From CAVVYW01 sp963752605 (GTDB taxonomy: Bacteria > Actinomycetota > Thermoleophilia > Solirubrobacterales > 70-9), in NCBI GenBank assembly GCA_963752605.1, contig CAVVYW010000005.1:1-64000 (forward strand): a stretch of DNA of 64,000 bases. Direction: 5' to 3'. The notes under the pieces were generated by a model. The model was not told the origin of the DNA. It saw only the letters and a program-made list of their open reading frames with translations, and did no database searches. The translations under genes were made by a program, and so were the position numbers. This document shows positions 8,648-15,973 of this stretch, in pieces; the stretch's first letter is position 1; each line of letters starts with the position of its first letter.

Positions 8648-9903
8648 CAAATCTTGAAGACGCGGCGGACGTCGAACAGAGCCTCGACCAGACGGTCGAT
8701 CTCCTCGCGCGTGTTGAAGACGGCGAGGCTGGCGCGGGTGGTGGCGGGCACCCCGAGCCGCTCCATCAGCACCTGGCAGCAATGGTGGCCGGCGCGGACG
8801 GCGACGCCGTGGCGGTCGAGGATCTCGGAGATGTCATGGGCGTGGACGCCCTCCATCGCGAAGGAGAGGATGCCGCCCCGGTCATCGCCGCCGGGCGGGC
8901 CGAAGACCCTCAGCGCGTCGATCTCGGCCAGGCGGTCCAGCCCATAGCCGGCGAGCTCGACCTCGGCGGCATGTACGGCGTCCAGCCCGAGCTCGTCGAG
9001 CCAGCGGACCGCCGCCCCGAAGCCGATCGCCTCGCCGATCGCCGGGGTGCCCCCCTCGAACTTCGCCGGGAGCTCGGCCCAGCTGATCTCGTCGCGCTCG
9101 ACCTTCCTGATCATCGAGCCGCCGCCGATGAAGGGAGGCATCTCCTCGAGCAGCTCACGCCGGCCGAACAGCGCCCCAATGCCGGTGGGCCCGTACATCT
9201 TGTGGCCCGTGAGGGCGTAGAAGTCGGCGCCGAGCCCGGCCATGTCGAGCTCGAGCTTGGGGCCGCCCTGGGCGCCGTCGACGACCAGCAGGGCTCCGGC
9301 GTCGTGCGCCATGCGGGCGATCTCGGAGATGGGATTGACCGTGCCCAGGACGTTCGAGACGTGGGTGACGCAGACGAGCTTTGGCCCCTGCTCGAGCAGC
9401 GAGCCGAGCGCCTCGAGGTCGAGCCTTCCCTCGTCGGTGATGGGGGCCCAGTCGAGCAGCGCTCCCTTCTCCCTGGCGAGCTGGTACCAGGGCACGATGT
9501 TCGAGTGGTGCTCCATCTCGGTGAGCACGATCCGGTCGCCCTCGCCGATGTTGGCGCGCCCCCAGGAGTAGGCGACGAGGTTGAGCGCCTCGGTCGCGTT
9601 GCGGACGAAGACCACCTCTCGCCGGTCGGCGCCCATATGGGCGGCCAGCGTGACCCGCGCCTCCTCGTAGAGGGCGGTCGCCTCCTCGGATAGCGTGTGC
9701 ACGCCGCGATGGACGTTCGCGTTCTGGTCCCGCCAGTAACGGTCCAGGGCATCGATGACCGCGAGCGGCTTCTGCGCGGTGGCGCCGTTGTCGAGGTAGG
9801 CGAGGGGCTTGCCGTGAACCCGCCGCTCCAGGATCGGGAACTCGGCGCGGATCTCGTCCAGCGAGCGGGGGAGGGCTGGGGCCGTGGTAGCGGTTGGCTC
9901 CAT
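8647..9903 (-). CDS. sufS: SufS, group II cysteine desulfurase
   Basis: 418 residues, the usual length. PLP-enzyme landmarks are HRGVHTLSEEAT, TEMEHHSNIVPW, the Schiff-base Lys235 in TGHKMYGPTG and the catalytic Cys in VRAGHHCCQ (C375, followed by an unusual second Cys376 where many homologues have Ala). It removes sulfur from cysteine and passes persulfide to SufU. The start ATG at 9903 overlaps the stop of sufC and the end overlaps sufU, so sufC-sufS-sufU is one translationally coupled unit. Confidence 0.95.
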   Translation of the reverse strand: MEPTATTAPALPRSLDEIRAEFPILERRVHGKPLAYLDNGATAQKPLAVIDALDRYWRDQNANVHRGVHTLSEEATALYEEARVTLAAHMGADRREVVFVRNATEALNLVAYSWGRANIGEGDRIVLTEMEHHSNIVPWYQLAREKGALLDWAPITDEGRLDLEALGSLLEQGPKLVCVTHVSNVLGTVNPISEIARMAHDAGALLVVDGAQGGPKLELDMAGLGADFYALTGHKMYGPTGIGALFGRRELLEEMPPFIGGGSMIRKVERDEISWAELPAKFEGGTPAIGEAIGFGAAVRWLDELGLDAVHAAEVELAGYGLDRLAEIDALRVFGPPGGDDRGGILSFAMEGVHAHDISEILDRHGVAVRAGHHCCQVLMERLGVPATTRASLAVFNTREEIDRLVEALFDVRRVFKI

Positions 9904-10667
9904 CAGGCGGCCGCCTCGACCTCCTCGCGGATCCAGCCGTAGCCCTTCTCCTCGAGCTGCTCGACCAGCTCCGGGCCGCCGTCCTTGACGATGCGCCCGT
10001 CGAAGATGACGTGGACGGCGTCGGGCTTCACCAGGTGGAGGATGCGCTGGTAGTGGGTGATGATCAGGACGCCCATGTCGGGCCCCGCGAACTTGTTGAC
10101 GCCCTCGGCGACGGTCCGCAGCGCGTCGATGTCCAGGCCCGAGTCGGTCTCGTCGAGGACGGCCATCTCCGGGCGAAGCATCGCGAGCTGGAGAATCTCC
10201 ATCCGCTTCTTCTCGCCGCCCGAGAACCCGTCGTTCAGGTAGCGAGAGGAGAACTCCTTGGGGATGTTGGTCAGCTCCATCGCCTCCTCGGTCTCCTTGC
10301 GGAAGTCCTTCAGCTTCACGGGCTCCTCACCGCGCGCATCCCGGTGGGCGTTGATCGCCATGCGCAGGTACTTGGCGACGGTCACGCCCGGGATGGCGAC
10401 GGGGTACTGGAAGGCCATGAAGAGCCCCATGCGCGAGCGCTCGTCGGGATCGGCCTCGGTGATGTCCTCGCCCTTGAAGGTGATCGTCCCCTCGGTGATC
10501 TCGAGGCCGGGGTGGCCCATGATCGCGTTCGCGAGGGTGGACTTGCCGGACCCGTTCGGCCCCATCAGGGCGTGGATGCGCCCCTTCTCGACTTCGAGAT
10601 CGAGGCCCTTGAGGATCTCCTTGTCCTCGGCGCTCACGTGCAGGTTGCGGATCTCAAGCTCTGCCAA
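9903..10667 (-). CDS. sufC: SufC, ATPase of the SufBCD complex
   Basis: 254 residues. Walker A GPNGSGKST at 36-44, signature region NDGFSGGEKKRMEILQLA, Walker B LDETDSGLDIDAL and the switch His in IITHYQR. The FSGGEKKR and DETDSGLD forms are typical of SufC rather than of transporter ATPases. It drives conformational change in SufB/SufD during cluster assembly. It lies 42 bases after the Rrf2 regulator gene; SufB is 9 kb away at the window edge and sufD is not in the window, so the suf genes are split. Confidence 0.95.
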   Translation of the reverse strand: MAELEIRNLHVSAEDKEILKGLDLEVEKGRIHALMGPNGSGKSTLANAIMGHPGLEITEGTITFKGEDITEADPDERSRMGLFMAFQYPVAIPGVTVAKYLRMAINAHRDARGEEPVKLKDFRKETEEAMELTNIPKEFSSRYLNDGFSGGEKKRMEILQLAMLRPEMAVLDETDSGLDIDALRTVAEGVNKFAGPDMGVLIITHYQRILHLVKPDAVHVIFDGRIVKDGGPELVEQLEEKGYGWIREEVEAAA

Positions 10668-10709
10668 TTCGGCTCCTTGATCGGGTTGCGGTTCGGACTT
10701 GCGCGGCCG

Positions 10710-11180
10710 CTAGCCGGCGGCGACGGGGGTTTTCGACCTCGGGCGCGAGTCTCTCTCCGAAAACTCGACAAGGTCGGCGACCGTCGTCCCCGAGAGGGCC
10801 TTGCTCACGCCGCCCTGTACCCGGGTCCAGAGGAACTTGGTGGCGCAGGCCTCGTCGTCGGTTTCGTGCGAACAGGAGACCTTGCCCTCCGGGTCGGCGT
10901 GGAAACACTCCATCGGGGCGATCGTGCCCTCGAGCGCCTGGACCACCTCGAGCATGTCGATCTCGTCGGCCTCACGGGCGAGGCGGTAGCCGCCATGAGC
11001 TCCCCGCTGGCTCTCGACCAGGCCCGCCCTGCGCAGCTTGGCGACCAGGTGCTCGAGATAGGAGAGGGGAAGGATCTCGGATTCGGCGACCGCGCTCAGC
11101 GCAACCGGTGCCCCGTCGTCCTGCCGGCCAAGCTCGACCATCAGGCGCACTCCATACTCGGCTCGGGTCGAAAACAGCAT
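10710..11180 (-). CDS. Rrf2-family transcriptional regulator (IscR-like, Cys-containing)
   Basis: 156 residues. The N-terminus MLFSTRAEYGVRLMVELG and the winged-helix segment YLEHLVAKLRRAGLVESQRG with AHGGYRLAR define Rrf2. Three Cys (C92, C103, C112) sit where IscR-type members bind a [2Fe-2S] cluster, so this protein can plausibly sense Fe-S status. It is the first gene of the sufC-sufS-sufU unit, which suggests autoregulation and suf control. In most Actinobacteria that role is filled by the ArsR-like SufR, so an Rrf2 protein here is notable. No convincing palindrome was seen in the short upstream gap. Confidence 0.88.
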   Translation of the reverse strand: MLFSTRAEYGVRLMVELGRQDDGAPVALSAVAESEILPLSYLEHLVAKLRRAGLVESQRGAHGGYRLAREADEIDMLEVVQALEGTIAPMECFHADPEGKVSCSHETDDEACATKFLWTRVQGGVSKALSGTTVADLVEFSERDSRPRSKTPVAAG

Positions 11181-11208
11181 CGCCCCGAAATCCTAGCTCA
11201 ACGGTCGG

Positions 11209-11676
11209 TTATGCGGTGGACTCTCGCGCCCGGGCCACGACGGCGCGGAGGATGTTGCGGAACTCCGCGTAGACCTTGGGGCCGGCGGCCGCGGCGTGGC
11301 GGGCCTCGATCTCGGCGACGATCTGGTCGCCGGCCACCAGCATCTCCAGGCCGCGGTTCGTCGGCACCACCAGCTTGGCCCGCCGGTCGCTCGGGTCCGG
11401 TCGCCGCCCGACGTAGCCGAGGTCCTCGAGCTCGTCGACCAGCCGGCCCACGACCTGCTTGTGCCGGCCACTCAGCCGGGCCAGCTCGGTAGCGCGGACC
11501 CCGTTCTCGTCGAGGAAGGCGAGGACCGCGGCATGCCGCGGCCGGAGATCGGGATGCCCCTGCTCGGCGAGGCGGGTAAGCAGCTCCTCGTGGATCGAGT
11601 GCTGGAGCTGGGTCGCGAGCACCCAGAGGTCCGGGTTCCGCTCCTGGCGCTCGCTTCTTCGCTTCGTGGTGGTCAT
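11209..11676 (-). CDS. MarR-family transcriptional regulator
   Basis: 155 residues. Winged-helix MarR features are LRPRHAAVLAFLDENGVRATELARLSGRHKQVVGRLVDELEDLGYVGRRPDPSDRRAKLV in pieces, with the wing DPSDRRAKLV very typical. It starts at 11676 and is divergent from htpX; a 12-base dyad lies between them. It ends 28 bases before the Rrf2 start and may read into it. Ligand unknown; control of htpX is inferred from the divergent layout. Confidence 0.85.
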   Translation of the reverse strand: MTTTKRRSERQERNPDLWVLATQLQHSIHEELLTRLAEQGHPDLRPRHAAVLAFLDENGVRATELARLSGRHKQVVGRLVDELEDLGYVGRRPDPSDRRAKLVVPTNRGLEMLVAGDQIVAEIEARHAAAAGPKVYAEFRNILRAVVARARESTA

Positions 11677-11697
11677 GGTCTCGGCTCAAGACAGTAA

Positions 11698-11729
11698 ACG
11701 ATCGTGACCGTCTGGTTCGTTGACCAACG
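11698..11729. promoter_or_regulatory. Candidate MarR operator region between marR-like gene and htpX
   Basis: CGTTG-AC-CAACG at 11718-11729 is a perfect 5+5 dyad, and ACGATCGT at 11698-11705 is an 8-base palindrome. Both lie in the 115-base divergent region. A -10-like TATGCT sits at 11756-11761 for htpX. Binding by the adjacent MarR protein is inference. Confidence 0.4.
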
Positions 11730-11791
11730 CTTTATGGCCGGTTGAGGGCCCTCGCTATGCTGGCCTTCAACTTCCAAAGGAGACTTCGCAG

Positions 11792-12652
11792 ATGAGCACG
11801 ACAAGGCGTTCCAACTTCGGTGCCGCATTCAGGACGGGGATCTTGCTCGCCGCCCTGCTGGGCCTGTTTGTCGTCATCGGCGCCCTGATCGGGGGCCCGG
11901 AGACGGCGCTGCTGTTCCTCTTCATCGGTGCAGGCTTCAACTTCTTCGCCTACTGGTTCAGCGACAAGATCGCGCTGCGGATGGCGGGAGCGAAGGAGAT
12001 CTCCGAGCAGGAGGCGCCGCGCCTCTACCAGATCGTCCGGGAGCTGACGACGCGGGCCGGCCTGCCGATGCCGAAGCTGTACGTCATCCCGCAGGACCAG
12101 CCGAACGCCTTCGCGACCGGCCGCAACCCCGAGCGCTCCGCGGTCGCCGTGACCGCCGGGATCCTCAAGCTTCTCTCCGAGGACGAGCTGCGGGGCGTGC
12201 TCGCCCACGAGCTTGCGCACGTGCGGAACCGCGACATCCTGATCACCTCGATCGTGGCGACGATCGCCGGCGCGATCACCTACATCGCCTACATGCTGCT
12301 GTGGTTCGGCGGCGACAACGACTCGCCGCTGGGCCTGGTCGGCGCCCTGGCGCTGGTCCTGCTAGCGCCGATCGCTGCAGCGATCATCCAGCTGGCGATC
12401 TCCCGCCAGCGCGAGTACTCCGCCGACGCGACCGGCGCCGAGATCTCCGGCAACCCCGAGTCCCTGGCGAGCGCGCTGCTCCGCCTCGAGGAGGGCGCGC
12501 AGGCGATCCCGATGCAGGTGAACCAGGCCGCCGAGCCGCTCTACATCGTCAAGCCGTTCTCCGGCGGCGGCATGGCGGCCCTCTTCTCGACGCATCCGCC
12601 GATCGAGGAGCGTGTCCGCCGCCTCCGCCAGATGCGCCCGACGATCGCGTAG
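11792..12652 (+). CDS. htpX: HtpX-like membrane zinc metalloprotease
   Basis: 286 residues. Two N-terminal membrane helices, then the catalytic HELAH in VLAHELAHVRNRDIL, two further helices, and the third zinc ligand Glu in REYSADATGAEISG, followed by the LFSTHPPIEERVRRL end typical of HtpX. It degrades damaged membrane proteins, with its active site on the cytosolic face. The open frame starts at 11720, but the ATG at 11792 has the SD AAAGGAG at 11776-11782 and matches the family N-terminus. It ends back to back with the convergent next gene, with no base between the stops. Confidence 0.92.
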   Translation: MSTTRRSNFGAAFRTGILLAALLGLFVVIGALIGGPETALLFLFIGAGFNFFAYWFSDKIALRMAGAKEISEQEAPRLYQIVRELTTRAGLPMPKLYVIPQDQPNAFATGRNPERSAVAVTAGILKLLSEDELRGVLAHELAHVRNRDILITSIVATIAGAITYIAYMLLWFGGDNDSPLGLVGALALVLLAPIAAAIIQLAISRQREYSADATGAEISGNPESLASALLRLEEGAQAIPMQVNQAAEPLYIVKPFSGGGMAALFSTHPPIEERVRRLRQMRPTIA

Positions 12653-13144
12653 TTACTCGGGCTCGAGCACGAAGAGGCGGATGTCCCGCGTGGTTCGCGC
12701 GCGGTAGTTGTCGAATCCGGCGAACTGCTCGTTCATCCGCCTCCAGAGGGCCTCGCGCTCCTCGCCCTCGGCGATGCGAGCGCGCACCGGCCAGCGCTCA
12801 CGGCGGACCTGGACCTCGGCCTCGGGGTTCTGCTCGAGGTTGAGCGCCCAGGCGGGCGGCCGCTCGTTCCCGGCGTTGGAGCCGATCACGATCATCCGCT
12901 CGCCGTCAGCGAGGTACACCACGGGCGCGGTCCGCTGCTTGCCGGACCGCCGGCCCACGGTGGTGAGGAGGAGGATCGGCGCTCGATCGAGTCGCCCTCC
13001 GACGCGGCCGCCGCTGAGCTTGTAGAGCGGGATGTTGAGGCGGCCGGTCAGCCTCAACCCCCGTTCCCCTAGTGCTTTCGAGAAGCGCGTCCATGCGCGA
13101 TCGCTCGGCACGCCTGGAGCATGCCACCTCGGGCGGCGGCGCAT
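12653..13144 (-). CDS. Deazaflavin (F420)-dependent nitroreductase-family oxidoreductase
   Basis: 163 residues. Ddn/FDR-A type signature: APILLLTTVGRRSGKQRTAPVVYLADGERMIVIGSNAG in pieces, then RPPAWALNLEQNPEAEVQV and the WRRMNEQFAGFDNYRART end. These split beta-barrel enzymes bind F420H2 and reduce quinones, nitro compounds or enones, and are frequent in Actinobacteria. An internal start near 13105 is possible because the first 12 residues are not family-like. Substrate unknown. Confidence 0.85.
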   Translation of the reverse strand: MRRRPRWHAPGVPSDRAWTRFSKALGERGLRLTGRLNIPLYKLSGGRVGGRLDRAPILLLTTVGRRSGKQRTAPVVYLADGERMIVIGSNAGNERPPAWALNLEQNPEAEVQVRRERWPVRARIAEGEEREALWRRMNEQFAGFDNYRARTTRDIRLFVLEPE

Positions 13145-13159
13145 GGCTGTCGCGTGGCT

Positions 13160-13175
13160 ATACTTTCTGAAGTAT
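13160..13175 (+). promoter_or_regulatory. Palindrome ATACTT-N4-AAGTAT and -10-like element upstream of the rhodanese/CysO operon
   Basis: ATACTT (13160-13165) and AAGTAT (13170-13175) form a perfect 6+6 dyad; TATACT at 13159-13164 also fits a -10 element, 36 bases before the ATG. AATCC follows a few bases later. A related dyad with TACTT and AAGTA half-sites and a following AATCC lies in front of cysM (20650-20668), but with five more bases between the halves. A common regulator is possible, not shown. Confidence 0.5.
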
Positions 13176-13200
13176 TGAAATCCGATCAGGATTTGGGAAT

Positions 13201-13674
13201 ATGACTTGGATGACCGAGATGCCCCACAAGGAAGTGCCGCCGCCCTTGGAGCTGGTGAAGAGCCGGATCGAGGAGCTGCTGCCGCCCGACGCGCAGGAGC
13301 GGATCTCCTCCGGCGCCGTCGTGATCGACGTGCGGAACGCTGACCGCTTCGAGCAGGGCCACGTCCAAGGGGCCGTCAACGTCTCCTCGGGCGAGAGCGC
13401 CCGGGAGGCCAACGACTCGGCCTTCGCCGAGGCGATCGAGGAGGCCGCCAGCGGGCGCGACGCGCAGCTCGTCATCTTCTGCGGAGAGGGCAACCGCTCC
13501 GCGCGCACCGCCGACGCGCTGCGCAACGAGCACGGCTTCGAGCACGCCGCCTCGGTGATCGGCGGGTTGAAGCTTTGGAGCGAGCTCGGTCTCCCGGTCG
13601 AAGGTGAGATCCTGGTTGGCGCCGACGACGCAGAGCTCGGAGAGGGCATGGGAGCGGACGGAGACACCACCTGA
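13201..13674 (+). CDS. Single-domain rhodanese (sulfurtransferase)
   Basis: 157 residues. Rhodanese fold with VVIDVRNADRFEQGHVQGAVN and the active-site loop FCGEGNRSA carrying C94, then GGLKLWSELGLPVEG. It should carry persulfide sulfur in the cytosol. The stop overlaps the ATG of the rhodanese-E1 fusion by one base and the first ~35 residues resemble that protein's start, so the pair arose by duplication or domain sharing. The acidic tail (GADDAELGEGMGADGD) has no known role. Confidence 0.88.
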   Translation: MTWMTEMPHKEVPPPLELVKSRIEELLPPDAQERISSGAVVIDVRNADRFEQGHVQGAVNVSSGESAREANDSAFAEAIEEAASGRDAQLVIFCGEGNRSARTADALRNEHGFEHAASVIGGLKLWSELGLPVEGEILVGADDAELGEGMGADGDTT

Positions 13675-15041
13675 TGGCCAGCACGGAGACACTCGAGGAG
13701 ATCAAGTCCCGCATCAAGCAGGTGACTCCGGAGGAGACCCGCGCCGCGCTCGAGTCCGGTGAGGCCACGGTGATCGACACGCGCGATGCGGTCAACCGGC
13801 AGGACGCGAGGATCGAGGGCGATCAGTATGCGCCCGCCGGCCAGGGCGCCGCCGAGGCCAACAGCGACGAGTTCGCGCAGCGAGTCGAGGAGGCCGCGGG
13901 CGGGCGTGACAGGCCGGTGATCCTCTACTGCGGCGCGGGCAACCGCTCGGCCGTCGCCGCCGACGTGCTCGAGAAGGAACACGGCTTCAAGGACGTCGCC
14001 TCCATGTCGGGCGGGCTGACGCTCTGGGAGATCCAGGGCATGCCGGTGGTGATCCCGGAGGGGATGTCCCCCGAGCAGCGCAACCGCTACTCGCGTCACA
14101 CGCTGCTGCCGGAGTTCGGCGTCGAGGGGCAGCTCAAGCTCCTCAACTCGAAGGTGCTGCTGCTGGGGGCCGGCGGGCTGGGCTCGCCGGCGGCCCTCTA
14201 TCTGGCCGCGGCCGGGGTCGGCACCATCGGGCTCGTGGACGACGATGAGGTGGACGAGTCGAACCTGCAGCGCCAGGTGATCCACAACACCAACCGCGTC
14301 GGCCAGCCGAAGACCGAGTCCGCCCGCAAGACGATCGAGGAGCTGAACCCGGATGTGAAGGTCGTCGAGCACCGGACCCGGCTCGACGCCGACAACGTGC
14401 TCGATCTCATCGGCGACTACGACGTGATCGTCGACGGGGCGGACAACTTCCCCACCCGCTACCTGCTGAACGACGCCTCGGTAAGGCTGCGCAAGCCGGT
14501 CGTCTCCGCCTCGATCCTCGCCTTCGACGGGCAGCTCTCGACCTTCGTCCCATACGAGGGCCCCTGCTACCGCTGCCTCTACCCGACGCCTCCGCCCGCC
14601 GAGCTCGCTCCGAGCTGCGGCGCCGCGGGTGTGCTCGGCGTGATGGCCGGCGTCATGGGCCTGCTACAGGCGAACGAGGTCATCAAGCTGGTCGCGGGGA
14701 TCGGCGAGCCGCTGATCGGCCGCCTGCTCCTATACGACTCGCTCGGCACCCACTTCACCGAGCTCAAGGTCCGCCGTGACCCCGACTGCCCGATCTGCGG
14801 GGAGAACGCTCCCGAGATCCCGGAGTCGGAGATGGGGAAGTTCCCCGACTACGAGCTCTTCTGCGCCGCGCTAGCTTCCGCGCGATGCCGACGATCAAGG
14901 TTCCACCCGTGCTGCGCTCCCACACCGATGGTGAGTCCGAGGTGGCGGTCGAGGGAGGCACGGTCGGCGACGCGCTGCGCGCCCTGGCCGAGAAGCACCC
15001 GGCCACCAAGGAGCAGCTGTTCTCGCCGGAGGGCGACCTGA
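13674..15041 (+). CDS. moeZ: Rhodanese-MoeB/ThiF fusion (MoeZ-like E1), activates the sulfur carrier CysO
   Basis: Residues 20-125 form a rhodanese domain with active C86 in YCGAGNRSA. Residues 130-400 are an E1-like adenylyltransferase: ATP loop GAGGLGSP (165-172), zinc Cys at C298/C301 (PCYRC) and C372/C375 (CPIC), and conserved C315 in APSCGAAGVLGV. M. tuberculosis MoeZ has these domains in the opposite order. It should adenylate the C-terminal Gly of CysO and transfer sulfur. The family end KFPDYELFCAA is reached near 14870; the open frame then runs 50 more codons inside cysO. A TAG lies one base out of frame exactly there, so the true end may be about 14872 with a one-base error. Confidence 0.88.
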   Translation: MASTETLEEIKSRIKQVTPEETRAALESGEATVIDTRDAVNRQDARIEGDQYAPAGQGAAEANSDEFAQRVEEAAGGRDRPVILYCGAGNRSAVAADVLEKEHGFKDVASMSGGLTLWEIQGMPVVIPEGMSPEQRNRYSRHTLLPEFGVEGQLKLLNSKVLLLGAGGLGSPAALYLAAAGVGTIGLVDDDEVDESNLQRQVIHNTNRVGQPKTESARKTIEELNPDVKVVEHRTRLDADNVLDLIGDYDVIVDGADNFPTRYLLNDASVRLRKPVVSASILAFDGQLSTFVPYEGPCYRCLYPTPPPAELAPSCGAAGVLGVMAGVMGLLQANEVIKLVAGIGEPLIGRLLLYDSLGTHFTELKVRRDPDCPICGENAPEIPESEMGKFPDYELFCAALASARCRRSRFHPCCAPTPMVSPRWRSREARSATRCAPWPRSTRPPRSSCSRRRAT

Positions 15042-15184
15042 ACCGCTACGTCAACGTCTATCTCAACGACGAGGACGTGCGGGTGCTGGACGGCCTCGAC
15101 ACCTCCGCCGGGGACTCGGACACCGTCGTGATCCTCCCGGCGATGGCGGGGGGCTGGGACGGGCGGCTGGCGTCTTTGAGTTGA
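14885..15184 (+). CDS. cysO: CysO/MoaD-like ubiquitin-fold sulfur carrier with C-terminal extension
   Basis: 99 residues. PTIKVPPVLRSHTDGE, RYVNVYLNDEDVR and TVVILPAMAGG match CysO, the carrier whose C-terminal Gly thiocarboxylate feeds CysM. Here the Gly-Gly (89-90) is followed by nine more residues (WDGRLASLS) before the stop, whereas the known carrier ends at GG. The extension must be removed for activation if it is real. A JAMM peptidase of the Mec type is encoded 7.3 kb downstream. Alternatively a nearby rearrangement or indel removed the original stop. The ATG at 14885 lies in the end of the moeZ-like frame. Confidence 0.85.
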   Translation: MPTIKVPPVLRSHTDGESEVAVEGGTVGDALRALAEKHPATKEQLFSPEGDLNRYVNVYLNDEDVRVLDGLDTSAGDSDTVVILPAMAGGWDGRLASLS

Positions 15185-15620
15185 CGAAGTCCTCGTCGAG
15201 CAGTCGTTCGGCGAGGGAGCCCTCCTCGAGGTACTCGGCCTTGGTGTTGACGGACCAGACGTCGTGCGAGGTGCCGTCGAGGTGGTTGCGGGTGGCGAGC
15301 ATCGCCGTCCACATCGAGTGGTCCTGGTTGTTGTAGCGATGCAGCCCGTTGCGCCCGAAGGTGCGCAGGTTCTGGAAATGCTCCAGATAGCCGCGGATCT
15401 CCGCGACCGCCTCCCGGTAGGCGGAGTCGTACATCGGATACGCGTCGGGCACTCGCACCTTCACCCCGTTCGTCACGTGGGAGGGATCGATCAGCCCGAT
15501 CCGGTCCAGCTCGGCAGTGGCCAGCTCCACGGCCTCGTGGTCCGGCATCTCCCAGATTTCGTCTCCCTCGAAGCAGAAGTACTCGACCCCGAGGCAGGTC
15601 TTGCCGCGTTCCTCTCTCCT
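15063..15620 (-). pseudogene. 5'-truncated FAD-dependent oxidoreductase (protoporphyrinogen oxidase/UDP-galactopyranose mutase-like)
   Basis: From about 15612 the frame reads KTCLGVEYFCFEGDEIWEM, then HEAVELATAELDRIGLID, DAYPMYDSAYREAVAEIRGY and LRTFGRNGLHRYNNQDHSMW. This is the C-terminal ~150 residues of the amine-oxidase-like FAD proteins often found in glycan clusters. The FAD-binding N-terminus is missing; upstream sequence is unrelated and no start precedes it. Recognisable similarity ends about 15180, and the remaining frame to 15063 is antisense to cysO. I read it as a decayed gene remnant, convergent with cysO. Confidence 0.65.
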
Positions 15621-15750
15621 GGCGGTCTGGTGGCAAGGGAGGCCGGCGTGGCCATCGCCCTGTCGCCGGTGATGGCGACAGCTCCCGCGGTTGCAGTAGC
15701 GGTCCTGGCCAGGATCGCCCAGATCGGCGCCGAGTGCGTGCTTGCGGTGA

Positions 15751-15924
15751 TCACCCCGCTCGTCGCTCGCGGAAGGAGGCGGGGCGGGCTGGGGTCTGCG
15801 CCAGCCGCCGCAGGGCGTTCGCCGACATTGACAGGGCCAGCTTGATGGCGATCCCCGGCGCTCGATACCGCTTCAGTGTTCCAGCACCGGCCCCGGGGAA
15901 GCGGGCGATCGCGGCGTATTGCCA
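15751..15924 (-). pseudogene. Remnant of a second GT2 glycosyltransferase C-terminus
   Basis: Between in-frame stops at 15925-15927 and 15751-15753 a 57-codon frame without any start reads KRYRAPGIAIKLALSMSANALRR near its middle. This resembles the C-terminus of the intact neighbour at 17073-18035 (VYAGIWVKLALSV then RLLRPLRR). It is probably the tail of a deleted glycosyltransferase. The stretch 15185-15973 otherwise contains only the oxidoreductase remnant and GC-rich sequence with a short hairpin (TGTCGCC...GGCGACA near 15660-15679); I see no intact gene in it. Confidence 0.4.
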
Positions 15925-15973
15925 CTAGCCGCCGGAGAGGCGATCGGATCGACGAACTCCCGGAGCGATTGCC

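Noticed and set aside
9894..11492. Long plus-strand open frame (over 500 codons)
   Set aside because: It is antisense to sufC, the Rrf2 and MarR genes; composition is the Leu/Val/Asp/Arg/Gly-rich pattern typical of antisense frames in high-GC DNA.
15264..15928. Plus-strand frames over the glycan remnants, considered as a new gene
   Set aside because: They are antisense to the oxidoreductase and GT2 remnants and show no protein-like pattern.
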